From: Deinococcus detaillensis
GTDB lineage: Bacteria; Deinococcota; Deinococci; Deinococcales; Deinococcaceae
Assembly: GCF_007280555.1 (NCBI RefSeq)
Contig: NZ_VKDB01000003.1
Location: 1 to 64,000, forward strand
Length of the DNA stretch: 64,000 nucleotides
Direction of reading: 5' to 3'
The notes under the pieces are model-generated. The model was not told the DNA's origin, made no database searches, and saw only the letters and a program-made list of their open reading frames with translations. Positions 63,408 to 64,000 of this stretch are shown here, piece by piece. Both the position numbers and the translations under genes were made by a program. Numbering within the stretch: the first letter of the stretch is position 1; each line of letters starts with the position of its first letter.

Positions 63408-64000
63408 GTGGCCTCTGGCCGGGCGTGGGCCAGCACCAGGTCAGTCAGCCGCTGACTGGCTCCAGCAGGACTGCGGGAGAGGGCGGCGCTCTGCATGGCG
63501 CGGCGGCGCTGCGGCACCAAACACTCTAACACCGCTCCCCCCATCTGCGCCGAGACGCTGGGCTGCTCGACGACTTGCCCCGCGCCGGCTTCTTCCACTG
63601 CGCGGGCATTGAAGAGCTGGTGATTTTCCGAGGACTCCGGCAGCGGCACCATCAAAGTCGGAACCCCGTGAAAGGCCGCTTCGGCCAGCGTGCCGGTGCC
63701 CGCCCGGGTGATCGCCAAGTCCGCCGCCGACCACGCCGCCACCGCGTCCACGTAGCCTTCGACCCTGTACCATTCCAAATCGGCCACGCGGGGCGCGACA
63801 CTCGTGACCCAGCGCGGGCCGGTGGCGTGCAGCACCTGAACGGGGCCAAACTCGGACTGTCCATCCGGGAAGGTGGAGCGCAGCACTTCCGGCAAGACAT
63901 TGTTGAGCGCGAGACTCCCCTGCGAGCCGCCCATAATGAAGATGGTCAGGCGGCCCGGATCGAGGCCCAGCGCCGCCAGCGCTTCTGTGCGGCTGAGGCG
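63404..64000 (-). CDS. murG: MurG glycosyltransferase, 5' end beyond the window
   Basis: C-terminal portion (about 198 codons) of MurG, which adds GlcNAc to lipid I to form lipid II on the cytoplasmic face of the membrane. The donor-binding domain is visible: IFIMGGSQGSLALNNVLPE (GGSQGA-like loop), WSAADLAITRAGTGTLAEAA and GVPTLMVPLPESSENHQ. The frame stays open to the window edge, so the N-terminal domain and start lie outside. The stop overlaps the murC ATG. Confidence 0.92.
   Translation of the reverse strand, partial: RLSRTEALAALGLDPGRLTIFIMGGSQGSLALNNVLPEVLRSTFPDGQSEFGPVQVLHATGPRWVTSVAPRVADLEWYRVEGYVDAVAAWSAADLAITRAGTGTLAEAAFHGVPTLMVPLPESSENHQLFNARAVEEAGAGQVVEQPSVSAQMGGAVLECLVPQRRRAMQSAALSRSPAGASQRLTDLVLAHARPEAT

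Overview
This window reads as chromosome of a Deinococcus species. The evidence is the high GC content, the gene set (ThyX instead of ThyA, archaeal-type ProS, KtrA/KtrB potassium uptake, a GlcDEF glycolate oxidase, a 2-phosphoglycerate kinase-like protein) and a start-site habit well known from Deinococcus: a -10 box (TANNNT) lying 5-8 nt before the start codon, which implies leaderless mRNAs. About 17 genes here show that arrangement, and it was used to choose many starts. I see no prophage, insertion sequence, rRNA operon or CRISPR array. Assignment below genus level is not possible from the sequence alone.

Layout. 1-4.9 kb: comM, then a small double-glycine-leader Pro/Cys-repeat peptide gene (apparently frameshifted), a Crp/Fnr regulator, a histone-deacetylase-like hydrolase and pspA. 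4.9-9.4 kb: EVE-domain protein, thyX plus an HD nucleotidase-like gene, a TetR regulator divergent from an MBL-fold hydrolase, and a DUF2568 membrane protein gene broken by an in-frame TGA. 9.4-20.5 kb: acyl-CoA dehydrogenase, secreted proteins, GNAT, an LGFP/DUF4384 surface protein, glycosyltransferase, pilT, three tRNAs (Arg, Gly, Pro), an S66 peptidase and a CFA-type methyltransferase. 20.5-24 kb: glcF-glcD-glcE. 24-32.8 kb: an AT-richer lipoprotein, GNAT, ABC exporter, acyltransferase, MFS transporter, secreted phosphoesterase, and an S41 protease-TauE-DUF1634 operon. 33-45.7 kb: rRNA methyltransferase, FAH-family protein, DUF427, KhpB/Jag, prmC, an alkyltransferase-like protein, two nucleotidyltransferase-like proteins, NADAR, proS, and a kinase with three ATP-cone-like repeats. 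45.7-52.8 kb: two ktrB genes and ktrA, a THUMP methyltransferase, a broken AT-rich SUKH gene facing an HNH gene, and xpt. 52.9-58.8 kb: acyl-CoA carboxylase beta, Nudix, cysK, cysS, HAD. 58.9-64 kb: the tail of the dcw cell-wall/division cluster, murG-murC-murB-ftsQ-ftsA, tightly overlapped and transcribed leftwards; ftsZ does not follow ftsA.

The most unusual item is the peptide gene at 1816-2048. It has a strong ribosome binding site, a leader ending Gly-Gly, and a core of repeated C-x-P-[KQ]-P-P-x units. The pattern jumps to the -1 frame part-way through and ends just before a perfect 16-bp terminator hairpin. It could be an orphan ribosomally made peptide of an undescribed class. No maturation or export genes are visible beside it. 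Two other genes (DUF2568 and SUKH) each carry a single in-frame stop inside an otherwise coherent sequence, so either recent decay or sequencing error should be considered for all three.
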